Positions 7,571-16,154 of a stretch of 64,000 nucleotides of DNA are shown here, piece after piece. Source of the stretch: Prevotella sp. DNF00663 (GTDB lineage Bacteria; Bacteroidota; Bacteroidia; Bacteroidales; Bacteroidaceae); contig NZ_KQ960645.1 in NCBI RefSeq assembly GCF_001553265.1, forward strand, positions 51,144 to 115,143, given 5' to 3'. The notes beneath the pieces are model-generated. The model ran no database searches. It was given only the letters and a program-made list of their open reading frames with translations, and was not told the origin of the DNA. Within the stretch, counting starts at the first letter, position 1. Each line of letters opens with the position of its first letter. The position numbers were made by a program, and so were the translations under genes.

Positions 7571-10150
7571 ATGGAAAAGAATAAGATTTACTCTTATGAA
7601 GAAGCTTTTCAGGCTTCTTTGAAGTACTTTGACGGTGATGAGCTGGCTGCTAGAGTGTGGGTTAATAAGTATGCGATGAAAGACAGCTTCGGAAATATTT
7701 TCGAACAGAGTCCCGAAGATATGCATTGGCGTATCGCAAATGAAATCGCACGTATTGAAAAGAAATACCCGAATCCGATGTCGGCACAAGAAGTGTTCGA
7801 CTTGATGGATCACTTTCGCTATATCGTTCCGGCCGGTAGTCCGATGACCGGTATCGGAAACGATCACCAAGTGGCTAGCTTGAGCAACTGTTTTGTAATT
7901 GGTTTGGATGGCGATGCCGACAGTTATGGCGCTATCATGCGTATCGACGAGGAGCAAGTACAGCTGATGAAGCGTCGCGGTGGAGTAGGGCATGATCTGA
8001 GTCATATCCGTCCGAAAGGCTCACCGGTGAATAATTCGGCATTGACAAGTACTGGTCTTGTGCCTTTCATGGAGCGTTATAGCAACTCTACGCGTGAGGT
8101 AGCGCAAGATGGTCGTCGCGGTGCGTTGATGCTCAGCGTGAGTATTAAGCATCCCGATAGTGAGGCTTTTATCGACGCAAAGATGACAGAGGGCAAGGTT
8201 ACAGGTGCCAATGTATCGGTGAAGTTGGACGATAGGTTCATGCAGGCTGCCGTCGATGGTAAGCCTTATGTACAGCAATATCCCATAGATGGCAACAATC
8301 CTAAGGTGTCGAAGGAAATCTCTGCCAAGGCTTTATGGGAGAAAATAGTGCATAATGCTTGGAAGAGTGCTGAGCCGGGTGTATTATTTTGGGATACGAT
8401 TCTTCGTGAGAGCATTCCCGATTGCTATGCCGATTTAGGCTTCCGCACGGTAAGTACCAACCCTTGTGGTGAGATTCCATTGTGTCCTTACGACTCTTGC
8501 CGTCTGTTGAGTATCAATCTTTATAGTTATGTAGAGAATCCATTCACGGATAAAGCTATCTTCAATTTCGAGAAATTCAAGAAGCATGTGCAGTTGGCAC
8601 AGCGCATCATGGACGATATCATAGACTTGGAGATGGAGAAGATAGACCTCATCATGAAGAAGATAGAGGTCGACCCTCAGAGCAACGAGGTGAAAGGAGC
8701 AGAATATCATCTATGGGAAAAGATTCAGCGTAAGAGTGGTATGGGACGTCGTACAGGGGTAGGTATCACTGCCGAAGGCGATATGCTGGCTGCTATGAAT
8801 CTGCGTTACGGCACCCAAGAGGCTACCGACTTCAGCGTAAATGTGCATAAGACTTTGGCATTGAATGCTTATCGTAGTTCGGTAACGATGGCTGAAGAGC
8901 GTGGAGCATTTGAGATTTACGATGCGAAGCGTGAAGCTGCCAATCCTTTCGTGCTGCGTATCAAAGAGGCAGAACCAGAGTTGTATGCCGATATGGAGAA
9001 ATATGGTCGTCGTAACATTGCTTGTTTGACCATCGCTCCTACGGGTACTATCTCGCTGATGACACAGACGACTAGTGGTATTGAGCCTGTATTCATGCCG
9101 TTCTATAAGCGTCGTCGCAAGGTGAATCCCAATGATGCCGACGTACATGTGGACTTTGTCGATGAGGTGGGCGACTCGTTTGAAGAGTATATCGTGTACC
9201 ATCGCAAGTTCTTAACATGGATGCAGATCAACGGTTACGACCCCAACAAGCGCTATACGGCAGAAGAGATAGAGGCATTGGTGGCTAAGTCGCCTTATTA
9301 TAAGGCTACGGCTAACGATGTAGACTGGCTGATGAAGGTGAAGATGCAAGGCGCTATTCAGAAATGGGTAGACCATTCTATCAGCGTAACAGTGAACCTG
9401 CCGAGCAACGTAGACGAAGAACTCGTGAACCGTCTGTACGTAGAGGCATGGAAGAGTGGATGTAAAGGATGCACCATTTACCGCGATGGAAGTCGTTCGG
9501 GTGTGATGATTTCTGTGTCGAAGAAAGATAAGAAGAAGGAAGAAAATAAAGAAACACCGGAACCATTGACTGCTCCGGCACCTCCATGCCATCATACAGA
9601 GGTGACCGAAGTGCGCCCGGCAGAGTTGGAATGTGATGTCGTGAGATTCCAAAACAATAAGGAAAAGTGGGTGGCTTTCGTAGGTCTGCTCAATGGTTAT
9701 CCTTATGAAATCTTCACCGGATTGCAAGATGATGAGGAAGGTATCGTGTTGCCAAAGACCGTTACCAAAGGTAAGATTATTAAGAAAAAGAGTGAAGACG
9801 GCAGTAGTCGTTACGATTTCCAGTTTGAAAACAAGCGTGGTTATAAGACGACAGTGGAGGGTTTGAGCGAGAAGTTCAACCCCGAATATTGGAATTATGC
9901 CAAGTTGATTTCTGGTGTTTTGCGTTATCGTATGCCTATTGACCATGTGATGAAGTTGGTAAGTTCGCTCCAGTTGAAGGATGAAAGTATCAATACATGG
10001 AAGAACGGTGTAGAGCGTGCGCTGAAGAAGTATATCACCGACGGCACTCAGGCAAAGGGGCAGAAGTGCCCGGTTTGTGGTAACGAGAGTTTGGTATATC
10101 AAGAGGGATGCTTGATTTGTACCAACTGCGGTGCCAGTCGCTGCGGATAA
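7571..10150 (+). CDS. nrdJ: Adenosylcobalamin-dependent (class II) ribonucleotide reductase
   Basis: An 859-residue vitamin-B12-dependent ribonucleotide reductase, which makes deoxyribonucleotides for DNA synthesis with or without oxygen. Visible hallmarks are an active-site cysteine in ASLSNCFV (about residue 105), the thiyl-radical loop TNPCGEIPL (about 296-304) and APTGTISLMTQTTSGIEP in the substrate/B12 region. The C-terminal region has a lysine-rich linker (about 655-675) and ends in a four-cysteine zinc-ribbon-like tail (CPVCG...CTNCG). That tail probably carries the redox cysteines, as in other long bacterial NrdJ enzymes. It is followed by folB 80 bp downstream. Enzymatic identity is very secure. 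Confidence 0.96.
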   Translation: MEKNKIYSYEEAFQASLKYFDGDELAARVWVNKYAMKDSFGNIFEQSPEDMHWRIANEIARIEKKYPNPMSAQEVFDLMDHFRYIVPAGSPMTGIGNDHQVASLSNCFVIGLDGDADSYGAIMRIDEEQVQLMKRRGGVGHDLSHIRPKGSPVNNSALTSTGLVPFMERYSNSTREVAQDGRRGALMLSVSIKHPDSEAFIDAKMTEGKVTGANVSVKLDDRFMQAAVDGKPYVQQYPIDGNNPKVSKEISAKALWEKIVHNAWKSAEPGVLFWDTILRESIPDCYADLGFRTVSTNPCGEIPLCPYDSCRLLSINLYSYVENPFTDKAIFNFEKFKKHVQLAQRIMDDIIDLEMEKIDLIMKKIEVDPQSNEVKGAEYHLWEKIQRKSGMGRRTGVGITAEGDMLAAMNLRYGTQEATDFSVNVHKTLALNAYRSSVTMAEERGAFEIYDAKREAANPFVLRIKEAEPELYADMEKYGRRNIACLTIAPTGTISLMTQTTSGIEPVFMPFYKRRRKVNPNDADVHVDFVDEVGDSFEEYIVYHRKFLTWMQINGYDPNKRYTAEEIEALVAKSPYYKATANDVDWLMKVKMQGAIQKWVDHSISVTVNLPSNVDEELVNRLYVEAWKSGCKGCTIYRDGSRSGVMISVSKKDKKKEENKETPEPLTAPAPPCHHTEVTEVRPAELECDVVRFQNNKEKWVAFVGLLNGYPYEIFTGLQDDEEGIVLPKTVTKGKIIKKKSEDGSSRYDFQFENKRGYKTTVEGLSEKFNPEYWNYAKLISGVLRYRMPIDHVMKLVSSLQLKDESINTWKNGVERALKKYITDGTQAKGQKCPVCGNESLVYQEGCLICTNCGASRCG

Positions 10151-10230
10151 AGCCGTAGATAAAGTTAATAGAGATGTTCCGCGGGACGGCAAATGCTGTA
10201 TCGTGGAATTTCGGATATAATACGACCCAT

Positions 10231-10608
10231 ATGAAATTGAAAGAAAGTTTCATTTGTTTGAATGGTTTGCGGTATCATGCTTTCCACGGTGTGCTGCCGC
10301 AGGAACGCCTTACGGGCAATGACTATGTGGTGAATCTGAAAATAGGTTATGACGTATCAAGAGCCATTCGGTCGGACCATGTGGACGACACGTTGAACTA
10401 TGCCGACATATATCTCGTGGTATCCACTTCCATGTTGGAACCTTGCAATCTGCTGGAACGTGTGGCCGGAAATATAGGTCAGCGCCTATTGACACAATTC
10501 CCGGATATGCAATCGGTCGAAGTGGAGGTAGTGAAAGAAAACCCTCCAATGGGAACGGATGCGGGGAACGCAAGCGTGAAACTACTTTTAATAAATGATA
10601 AAACCTAG
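10231..10608 (+). CDS. folB: Dihydroneopterin aldolase
   Basis: A 125-residue FolB. It converts 7,8-dihydroneopterin to 6-hydroxymethyl-7,8-dihydropterin and glycolaldehyde in folate synthesis. Family marks are the N-terminal FICLNGLRYHAFHGVLPQER, the conserved DTLNYADIY and the C-terminal EVEVVKENPP with catalytic lysine. The ATG at 10231 gives normal family length; an upstream in-frame ATG at 10174 would add 19 residues of no family resemblance. It lies between nrdJ and an amidase gene that has its own promoter-like TACCTTTG at 10641-10648. Confidence 0.93.
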   Translation: MKLKESFICLNGLRYHAFHGVLPQERLTGNDYVVNLKIGYDVSRAIRSDHVDDTLNYADIYLVVSTSMLEPCNLLERVAGNIGQRLLTQFPDMQSVEVEVVKENPPMGTDAGNASVKLLLINDKT

Positions 10609-10662
10609 ATGTAGATAGTGGTTTTGTAATATTAAATCATTACCTTTGTCAATTATACCTCT

Positions 10663-11847
10663 ATGATAAATAAGAAAATATTGTTCTCATTGATAACATT
10701 GCTGTTGGTTGCAATCACTTCTAACGCTGCCAACCGACGTTTTACCCTTGTTATCGACCCGGGACATGGTGGTCATGATACGGGAGCTATGGGGGCATTT
10801 TCCAAAGAAAAAGATATAAATTTGACGATTGCACTGGCTTTTGGTAAGTTGGTGGAGCGTAGTTGTCCTGATGTGAAGGTAGTATATACACGCCGTTCGG
10901 ATGTATTTATCCCTCTGAAAGACCGTGCAGATATAGCCAATCGCAACAAGGCCGACTTGTTTGTGTCGGTTCATACGAATGCACTGCCGGGTGGACACAT
11001 CGCTCGTGGATTCCAAACTTATACGCTTGGTAGTGGAAGAGCGAGTGGTAGCAAGCGTGGCATCGTACAAAATCTGGAAGTGGCAAAGCGCGAGAATGCT
11101 GTTATTTATCTAGAGAAAGACTATCGGCAGACCTATCAGGGCTTTGATCCAAACTCGTCTGAGAGCAATATCATGTATGAGTTTATACAAGATAAGAATA
11201 TGGAACAGAGTGTGGCTTTGGCAAAACTGATGCAACGCAATGTTTGTTCGGCTACCGGTCGTGCCGATATGGGGGCGCATCAAGATAATCTAGCTGTATT
11301 GAGATTGTCGTCTATGCCTAGTTGTCTGTTGGAATTAGGATTTATCTCCACGCCCGATGAGGAGCAGTTTTTGAATACTGCCGATGCTGTAGACCGCTAT
11401 GCGAAGGGTATATTCAATGCTTTCGTGGCTTATAAGTCGAAATACTATGGTGGTGATATTGTTGTGCCTTACAAGGTAACTGAACCGGTAAAGTCGACCA
11501 TTCCGAATATAGTGCCCGATCAATATAAGGAGTCTGAAACTCCGGTACCCGCAGTGGAGCCGGTGCAAGAGACAGATAATCGACCCGTATTTAAGGTGCA
11601 AGTGTTGACTTCCGGTCATAAACTCAGTACCAAGGAAAAGACTTCTCGAGGCTTGGAAGATGCCGATTTCTATCAAGAGAATAATACATATAAATATACA
11701 TATGGTGCTTCGAACGACTATAATGAAATAAATAGATTGCGTATTCAGTTGCGTGATAAATTCCCGGAGGCTTTTGTTATAGCCTTTAAGGGCGATATGA
11801 AGATGGATGTGAGGGAAGCTATCAAGGAGTTCAAGCAAAACAAATAA
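10663..11847 (+). CDS. N-acetylmuramoyl-L-alanine amidase (Amidase_3) with SPOR-like C-terminus
   Basis: A 394-residue exported zinc amidase that cleaves the lactyl-amide bond between muramic acid and the stem peptide, as in cell separation and wall turnover. A signal peptide (about 1-22) precedes the Amidase_3 domain (about 27-255). Zinc ligands and catalytic residues appear in DPGHGGHDTGAMG (His35), KEKD (Glu49), SVHTNA and LLELGFISTPDE. A linker follows, then a domain at about 305-394 (FKVQVLTSG...) resembling SPOR-type peptidoglycan-binding modules. The MCE-family gene follows 12 bp downstream, so the two are probably cotranscribed. Confidence 0.92.
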   Translation: MINKKILFSLITLLLVAITSNAANRRFTLVIDPGHGGHDTGAMGAFSKEKDINLTIALAFGKLVERSCPDVKVVYTRRSDVFIPLKDRADIANRNKADLFVSVHTNALPGGHIARGFQTYTLGSGRASGSKRGIVQNLEVAKRENAVIYLEKDYRQTYQGFDPNSSESNIMYEFIQDKNMEQSVALAKLMQRNVCSATGRADMGAHQDNLAVLRLSSMPSCLLELGFISTPDEEQFLNTADAVDRYAKGIFNAFVAYKSKYYGGDIVVPYKVTEPVKSTIPNIVPDQYKESETPVPAVEPVQETDNRPVFKVQVLTSGHKLSTKEKTSRGLEDADFYQENNTYKYTYGASNDYNEINRLRIQLRDKFPEAFVIAFKGDMKMDVREAIKEFKQNK

Positions 11848-11859
11848 TCAATAAGCGAA

Positions 11860-12765
11860 ATGAAGAAAATGTTCACAAGGGAGGTTAAGATAGCCATTGT
11901 AGCCATAATGGGCGTGACAGTCTTGTATTTTGGGTTGAATTATCTCAAAGGAATGTCGATATTCTCTAATAAATATACATACTATGTGAAGTTTACGGAT
12001 ATCAGCGGACTGTCTTCTTCCAATCCTATCTATGCTGATGGCTATCAGGTGGGAGTGGTGAAAGCGATAGAATACAATTATAATCAGGCTGAGAATATTT
12101 TGGTAAAAATCGATGTAGATAATAATCTTCGAATCCCAAAAGGTAGTTCGGCAGAGATTGTAAGCGACTTCATGGGCAACGTGAAGATGAATATTCTCAT
12201 GGCTAATAACCCACGTGAACGTATGGCTTTGGGCGATACCATCATAGGAGTTATCAATGGTGGCGCACTAGCACAGGCTGCTTCGATGATGCCGACGGTA
12301 CAGAATATGTTACCCAAATTGGATAGTATCTTAACGCGTGTGAATCAATTGCTGGCTAATCCGGCCATAGCGCAGATTCAAGAGAATGCACAACAGGTAT
12401 CGGCAAACTTGACTACGACCACGCAACAGCTTAATACGCTGATGGCAGGGCTGAATAAGAACGTGCCCGGAATGATGACAAAGGCAAATACGGTGCTTGA
12501 TAATACAAATCGGTTGACAGCTAATTTGGCTGCTGTGGATGTTGCCGGGACAATGGCTAAAGTCGATGCTACGATAGCTAATGTGCAGTCTGTGACAGCT
12601 AAACTGAACAACAATGAGGGGAGTTTGGGCTTGTTGATGAACGATGCAAGTCTTTATAACAATCTGAATGCAACCATGTTGAGTGCCGACTCTCTGCTTA
12701 ATAACTTGCGTGAACATCCCAAACGCTATGTTCATTTCTCACTCTTCGGACGCAAGGATAAATAG
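11860..12765 (+). CDS. MlaD/MCE-domain lipid-transport protein
   Basis: A 301-residue MCE-family substrate-binding protein, expected to be membrane-anchored in the periplasm as part of an ABC lipid transport system like Mla. One N-terminal membrane helix is present (about 8-26, IAIVAIMGVTVLYFGLNYL). The MCE domain is at about 38-115 (YYVKFTDISGLSSSNPIYADG...VGVVKAIEYN). A long, low-complexity helical tail rich in Asn/Thr/Gln follows, with TNRLTANLAAVDV-like repeats that suggest coiled coil. The ATPase and permease genes are not adjacent in this window. Confidence 0.9.
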   Translation: MKKMFTREVKIAIVAIMGVTVLYFGLNYLKGMSIFSNKYTYYVKFTDISGLSSSNPIYADGYQVGVVKAIEYNYNQAENILVKIDVDNNLRIPKGSSAEIVSDFMGNVKMNILMANNPRERMALGDTIIGVINGGALAQAASMMPTVQNMLPKLDSILTRVNQLLANPAIAQIQENAQQVSANLTTTTQQLNTLMAGLNKNVPGMMTKANTVLDNTNRLTANLAAVDVAGTMAKVDATIANVQSVTAKLNNNEGSLGLLMNDASLYNNLNATMLSADSLLNNLREHPKRYVHFSLFGRKDK

Positions 12766-13151
12766 TTAATTCGATAAAAGGATTAAAATTGTAATTATTT
12801 AAAAATGGTCTAAATAATTCGTTTGAATGTTTCACGGCTTCTTGAATGGCTCGAAACACGTTTTATAGTAGGCGATTCAGGCAATGTTTATACCATGCTT
12901 GCGTACAAGGACTGTAAAGTTGTGGAAGCCGTGTAATGTCCGTAATATCAAGAGGTTGTAATTATGAAAGCCTATTTATACAACTTTGAATTCTCAAAAA
13001 GGCTAAATATCACAGTATAAAGGGGTTAGAGCATATTTCTTAAAAAACGCTAAACTGGGCTCATTTGTTTTATTCATAATTCTTTGCTAAATTTGCATTC
13101 ACGTTAATAGACTGAGAGTCGAAAGACATACTAAATAAGAATAAGTTTCAA
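12766..13151. other. Intergenic region upstream of dnaA with inverted repeats
   Basis: This 386-bp stretch has no gene. It carries the dnaA promoter (13064-13095). It also has nested inverted repeats: CACGGCTTC (12833-12841) with GAAGCCGTG (12925-12933), an inner CTTG-CGTA-CAAG hairpin near 12900, and GTTGTA (12955-12960) with TACAAC (12979-12984). I saw no TTATCCACA-type DnaA boxes, so there is no support for an origin here. Confidence 0.5.
13064..13095 (+). promoter_or_regulatory. dnaA promoter with both -33 and -7 boxes
   Basis: TTTG (13064-13067), a 20-bp spacer and TAAATTTG (13088-13095) fully match the Bacteroidota primary sigma consensus. The predicted transcript starts near 13101, leaving a ~50-nt leader before dnaA. 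Confidence 0.75.
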
Positions 13152-14558
13152 ATGAAGATGAGTCCTGATGCTTGTTGGGGCAAAGCCCTTACGCTCATAG
13201 CTGAAAATGTGAGCCAACAGCAATTTGCGACATGGTTCAAGTCGATTGCCTACGAATCATTCGATGCGGAGACGAAAACGCTTCTTTTGCAGGTTCCCAG
13301 CTTATTTGTATATGAATATCTGGAAGAAAACTACATAGACCTGCTGAGTAAAGTGCTTTGTCGTACCTTCGGAGAGGGTGTGCAATTGCGTTACCGTGTC
13401 GTTACTGATAAGGAACATAAGCTTTCTCAGGACTTAATGGCTGATCCGGCAGATGCTGTGGAGCGCACTCCAAAGAAGAATGCAAATCAATCTCCGACGA
13501 CACTTGATGCCGCTCAACCGCAACAAATCGACTCTCAACTGAACCCACATCTTACTTTTAAGAACTATGTGGAGGGCAATAGCAACAAGCTTCCACGCAG
13601 TGTGGGACTCTCAATAGCCGAACATCCGGGTAATAACCAGTTCAACCCGATGTTTATTTATGGTCCTTCAGGCTGTGGAAAAACCCACCTTATTAATGCT
13701 ATAGGGTTGAGAACGCATCAGTTGTATCCGGAAAAGAGAGTACTATATATCAGTGCCCGACTCTTTCAGGTGCAATATACGAATGCTGTTTTACAGAATA
13801 CGACCAACGATTTCATCAACTTCTATCAGACCATAGATATGTTGATAGTTGATGATATACAAGAGTGGGCCACCGCAACTAAGACACAAGACACCTTCTT
13901 CCATATCTTTAACCACCTATTCCGTAACGGAAAGCGTATCATTTTGGCTAGTGATAGACCTCCGGTCGACCTTAAAGGCATGAACGAGCGATTGCTTACC
14001 CGTTTCTCTTGTGGCTTGATAGCGGAGTTGGAGAAGCCAAATGTGGAGCTTTGTGTGGATATCTTGAAGAATAAGATTCATCGAGATGGCTTGCATATCC
14101 CTGAAGATGTGGTGATGTTTATTGCTTCGACAGCAAATGGAAGTGTCCGCGATTTGCAGGGAGTTATCAACTCTTTATTGGCTTATAGCGTGGTTTACAA
14201 CTGCGATATAGACATGCGACTAGCCGAACGAGTTATCAAACGGGCTGTCAAGATAGACGATAAACCTTTGACGATAGATGAGATTGTGGAGGCTGTATGC
14301 AATCATTTCAATGTTACACCGACCGCTGTAAATAGTAGAAGTCGCAAACGCGACTTGGTAGAAGCGCGCCAAGTGTCGATGTATTTGGCTCAGAAATATA
14401 CCAAGATGCCTGCTTCTCGCATCGGGAAATTAGTAGGTAATCGTGATCACTCGACCGTTATTCACAGTTGTTCGCAAGTGGAAATACGGAGAAAGACCGA
14501 CCATTCTTTCAGCGATGAGTTGGTATCAATAGAGAATACCTTTAAACTAAAGAAGTAA
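13152..14558 (+). CDS. dnaA: Chromosomal replication initiator protein DnaA
   Basis: A 468-residue DnaA, which binds origin DnaA boxes and melts the origin. Domain I is at about 1-85 (ENVSQQQFATWFKSI). A short linker precedes the AAA+ ATPase domain (about 130-350), which has Walker A GPSGCGKTHL (about 171-180) and Walker B MLIVDDIQ (about 230). The C-terminal DNA-binding domain IV contains SRKRDLVEARQVSMYLAQKY and the signature GNRDHSTVIHSC (about 430-441). The gene is transcribed from a clear promoter at 13064-13095 and ends in a canonical terminator at 14568-14594. It is not next to dnaN. Confidence 0.97.
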   Translation: MKMSPDACWGKALTLIAENVSQQQFATWFKSIAYESFDAETKTLLLQVPSLFVYEYLEENYIDLLSKVLCRTFGEGVQLRYRVVTDKEHKLSQDLMADPADAVERTPKKNANQSPTTLDAAQPQQIDSQLNPHLTFKNYVEGNSNKLPRSVGLSIAEHPGNNQFNPMFIYGPSGCGKTHLINAIGLRTHQLYPEKRVLYISARLFQVQYTNAVLQNTTNDFINFYQTIDMLIVDDIQEWATATKTQDTFFHIFNHLFRNGKRIILASDRPPVDLKGMNERLLTRFSCGLIAELEKPNVELCVDILKNKIHRDGLHIPEDVVMFIASTANGSVRDLQGVINSLLAYSVVYNCDIDMRLAERVIKRAVKIDDKPLTIDEIVEAVCNHFNVTPTAVNSRSRKRDLVEARQVSMYLAQKYTKMPASRIGKLVGNRDHSTVIHSCSQVEIRRKTDHSFSDELVSIENTFKLKK

Positions 14559-14567
14559 AATGATATA

Positions 14568-14594
14568 GCCTTGAAGAAATTCAAGGCTTTTTTG
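14568..14594 (+). terminator. Rho-independent terminator of dnaA
   Basis: Arms GCCTTGAA (14568-14575) and TTCAAGGC (14580-14587) around a GAAA loop are followed immediately by seven T residues. It is a textbook intrinsic terminator 10 bp after the dnaA stop. Confidence 0.9.
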
Positions 14595-14620
14595 TGCCTT
14601 TTAATCCCAAATATAAGGGC

Positions 14621-14657
14621 AAAAAAATAGCGCCATAATCTCACGATCTCAGCGCTA
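14621..14657 (-). terminator. Intrinsic terminator on the minus strand
   Basis: The minus strand reads TAGCGC, an inner partly wobble-paired stem with a GTGA loop, then GCGCTA and seven T (14627-14621). It ends the candidate small RNA and would also stop read-through from the thiamine operon. Confidence 0.8.
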
Positions 14658-14800
14658 GGTATTTACTAAAATAAATTAACTCAAGTCTTTCCGCACTCTC
14701 ACGAGCTTAGAAACAACCTCTCACAAAGGTGAGATTTATATATATGCGAAAATTTTCAAAAGTCATACATGGTCACTGTATCAAACCAAAAACCACGTTA
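14621..14800 (-). ncRNA. Candidate ~180-nt small RNA, antiparallel and downstream of dnaA
   Basis: No protein is encoded here. The minus strand has a promoter-like TATCTTTG (14814-14807). About 150-180 nt later comes a strong intrinsic terminator: stem TAGCGC/GCGCTA extended by inner pairs to a GTGA tetraloop, then seven T (14657-14621). Between them the sequence has a TCTCAC-AAAG-GTGAGA hairpin (14719-14734, quoted on the plus strand), the palindrome GAAAATTTTC, and three copies of GTGAGA in similar contexts on the minus strand (TTTGTGAGAGG, CTCGTGAGAGT, ATCGTGAGATT). The size would suit a 6S-like or regulatory RNA, but I cannot assign a family. Alternatively the terminator is simply the distant end of the thiamine operon, whose last gene stops at 14907. 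Confidence 0.5.
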
Positions 14801-14906
14801 TAGTTGCAAAGATAAATAAAAAAATGAATGTAGCATACATCTTCCTCATCTTTTTTGGAAAGAATATGAAATTATATTTGAATTTTGAAATGGATGTATA
14901 TAGGAA

Positions 14907-15548
14907 TCACTTAAAGTCTCTGAAGACCATATAGTAGGCATTGGCATGAAATTCTATCTTTTCTCCAAGCGATTCATTCAGTGTACCTTGCCACCATTGT
15001 TCATACGCATAGCTTTGCCATTTCAGTCCTTTGCTCTTGATTTGTGAGCATCCGAAGTTGAAAATACTAATCTGTTGCCCCGGCCAACTCTCAAAGGTAG
15101 AGTCTTTATATGCAGGAGTAAACAGGCCATGATCGGTTATCATGGTTGGTTGTATGGCCATATTTTTCAGGTAGCGCACCATTAACGAGATGTTTCCCAA
15201 GGCATGGTCTTCTCGCTTCCCCGTTGCTCCAAGGTAGGCAATGTGACGCATTCCTAGCCTCATACAGTGCCGTGTAGCTTTGGACAAGTCGTTGTCGTCC
15301 TGCTCGTGCACTTCGTGGAAGATGTCGGCATACTGCTGTTTTAAGTCAGGAGAGAGTGAATCGCCGTCTCCAATGATGGCATCGGGCGTGTAGCCTCTAT
15401 CAATACACTCGGCCGCAGCACCATCGCAACAGCATAGATATGTTGCTTTAGCCAATATAGCTAATGGTAATGAGTGGGTAGGGAAGTCGCCTGCCGCCAA
15501 TACAACGGCGTCGAACTCTGTATCAGGCGTTATGAGTGGATAGTCCAT
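14907..15548 (-). CDS. Thiamine pyrophosphokinase
   Basis: A 213-residue enzyme that transfers pyrophosphate from ATP to thiamine, making the cofactor TPP in the cytoplasm. Family motifs are VVLAAGDFPTH at the start, CCDGAA (about 39-44), the catalytic IIGDGDSLSP (about 60-69) and DDNDLSKATRH (about 83-93). GATGKREDHALGN (about 106-118) follows. It is the last gene of a minus-strand operon led by a TPP riboswitch (receptor, permease, kinase) and overlaps the permease gene by 26 bp. This arrangement (outer-membrane receptor, PnuT, TPK) is known in Bacteroides. Confidence 0.94.
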   Translation of the reverse strand: MDYPLITPDTEFDAVVLAAGDFPTHSLPLAILAKATYLCCCDGAAAECIDRGYTPDAIIGDGDSLSPDLKQQYADIFHEVHEQDDNDLSKATRHCMRLGMRHIAYLGATGKREDHALGNISLMVRYLKNMAIQPTMITDHGLFTPAYKDSTFESWPGQQISIFNFGCSQIKSKGLKWQSYAYEQWWQGTLNESLGEKIEFHANAYYMVFRDFK

Positions 15549-16143
15549 CGTTCATCATTCTTTTCCATTTGTAGTATCCCATGATGGCAATCACGACGTA
15601 CAAGGCATATAGTCCAGCCTTAAATGGTATACCTTTATATAAATATAGCACGGCCAGCACAGCATCTACAACAATCCAAACAAGCCATTGTTCCACATAT
15701 TTACGTGCCAATGCCCACAGGCCTACGAAACTTAAGGCGTTGGCAAAACTGTCTGTAATAGGAACATTGCTGTTGGTAAAGGTAATTAAAATCCGGTAAA
15801 TAATGGCCCATGTCACGAGAAAAGCTATGGTTACAGGTAACCATAGCTTTTTTTTCATTCTAGTGATGGGCATCTCTTCGCCCTCGTGTTGATTGCGTTT
15901 CTTGCCGAATTTCCAAACCAGATACCCATAGATAGCTGCCGATGTGTAGTAGATGGCCATACCAAAATCGGCATACAGTCCTGCTTCATAGTAGAGAAAG
16001 ATGTCTACTAGAGGCATGATAATACCTGTAAGCCATAGATAGATGCTGGCATTATACTCCTGCCAGATGTAGATGAGGCCTAAGATGGTGGCCGTTACAT
16101 CCAGCGTTAGCAGGAAGTCGGGACTGTTTAGAAATTCTTGCAT
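15523..16143 (-). CDS. pnuT: PnuC-family thiamine transporter (PnuT-like)
   Basis: A 206-residue inner-membrane permease of the PnuC family with about seven predicted helices. It has characteristic WQEYNASIYLWLTGIIMPL near the N-terminus, IYYTSAAIYGYLVWKFG (about 80-96) and DSFANALSFVGLWALARKYVEQW (about 130-152). PnuC homologues carry out facilitated vitamin uptake driven by phosphorylation inside the cell. Here the adjacent thiamine pyrophosphokinase would do the trapping. Thiamine specificity is inferred from the operon and its TPP riboswitch. The gene starts 11 bp after the receptor gene. Confidence 0.9.
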   Translation of the reverse strand: MQEFLNSPDFLLTLDVTATILGLIYIWQEYNASIYLWLTGIIMPLVDIFLYYEAGLYADFGMAIYYTSAAIYGYLVWKFGKKRNQHEGEEMPITRMKKKLWLPVTIAFLVTWAIIYRILITFTNSNVPITDSFANALSFVGLWALARKYVEQWLVWIVVDAVLAVLYLYKGIPFKAGLYALYVVIAIMGYYKWKRMMNDGLSTHNA

Positions 16144-16154
16144 CGTATGTTTGT

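Noticed and set aside
9212..10192. 326-codon minus-strand frame opposite nrdJ
   Set aside because: It lies wholly antisense to a clearly conserved gene and has Cys/His/Leu-rich shadow composition.
12766..13151. Possible replication origin upstream of dnaA
   Set aside because: No TTATCCACA-type DnaA box cluster was seen; one TTATTCACA inside the 3' end of dnaA is not enough. A GC-skew calculation would decide.
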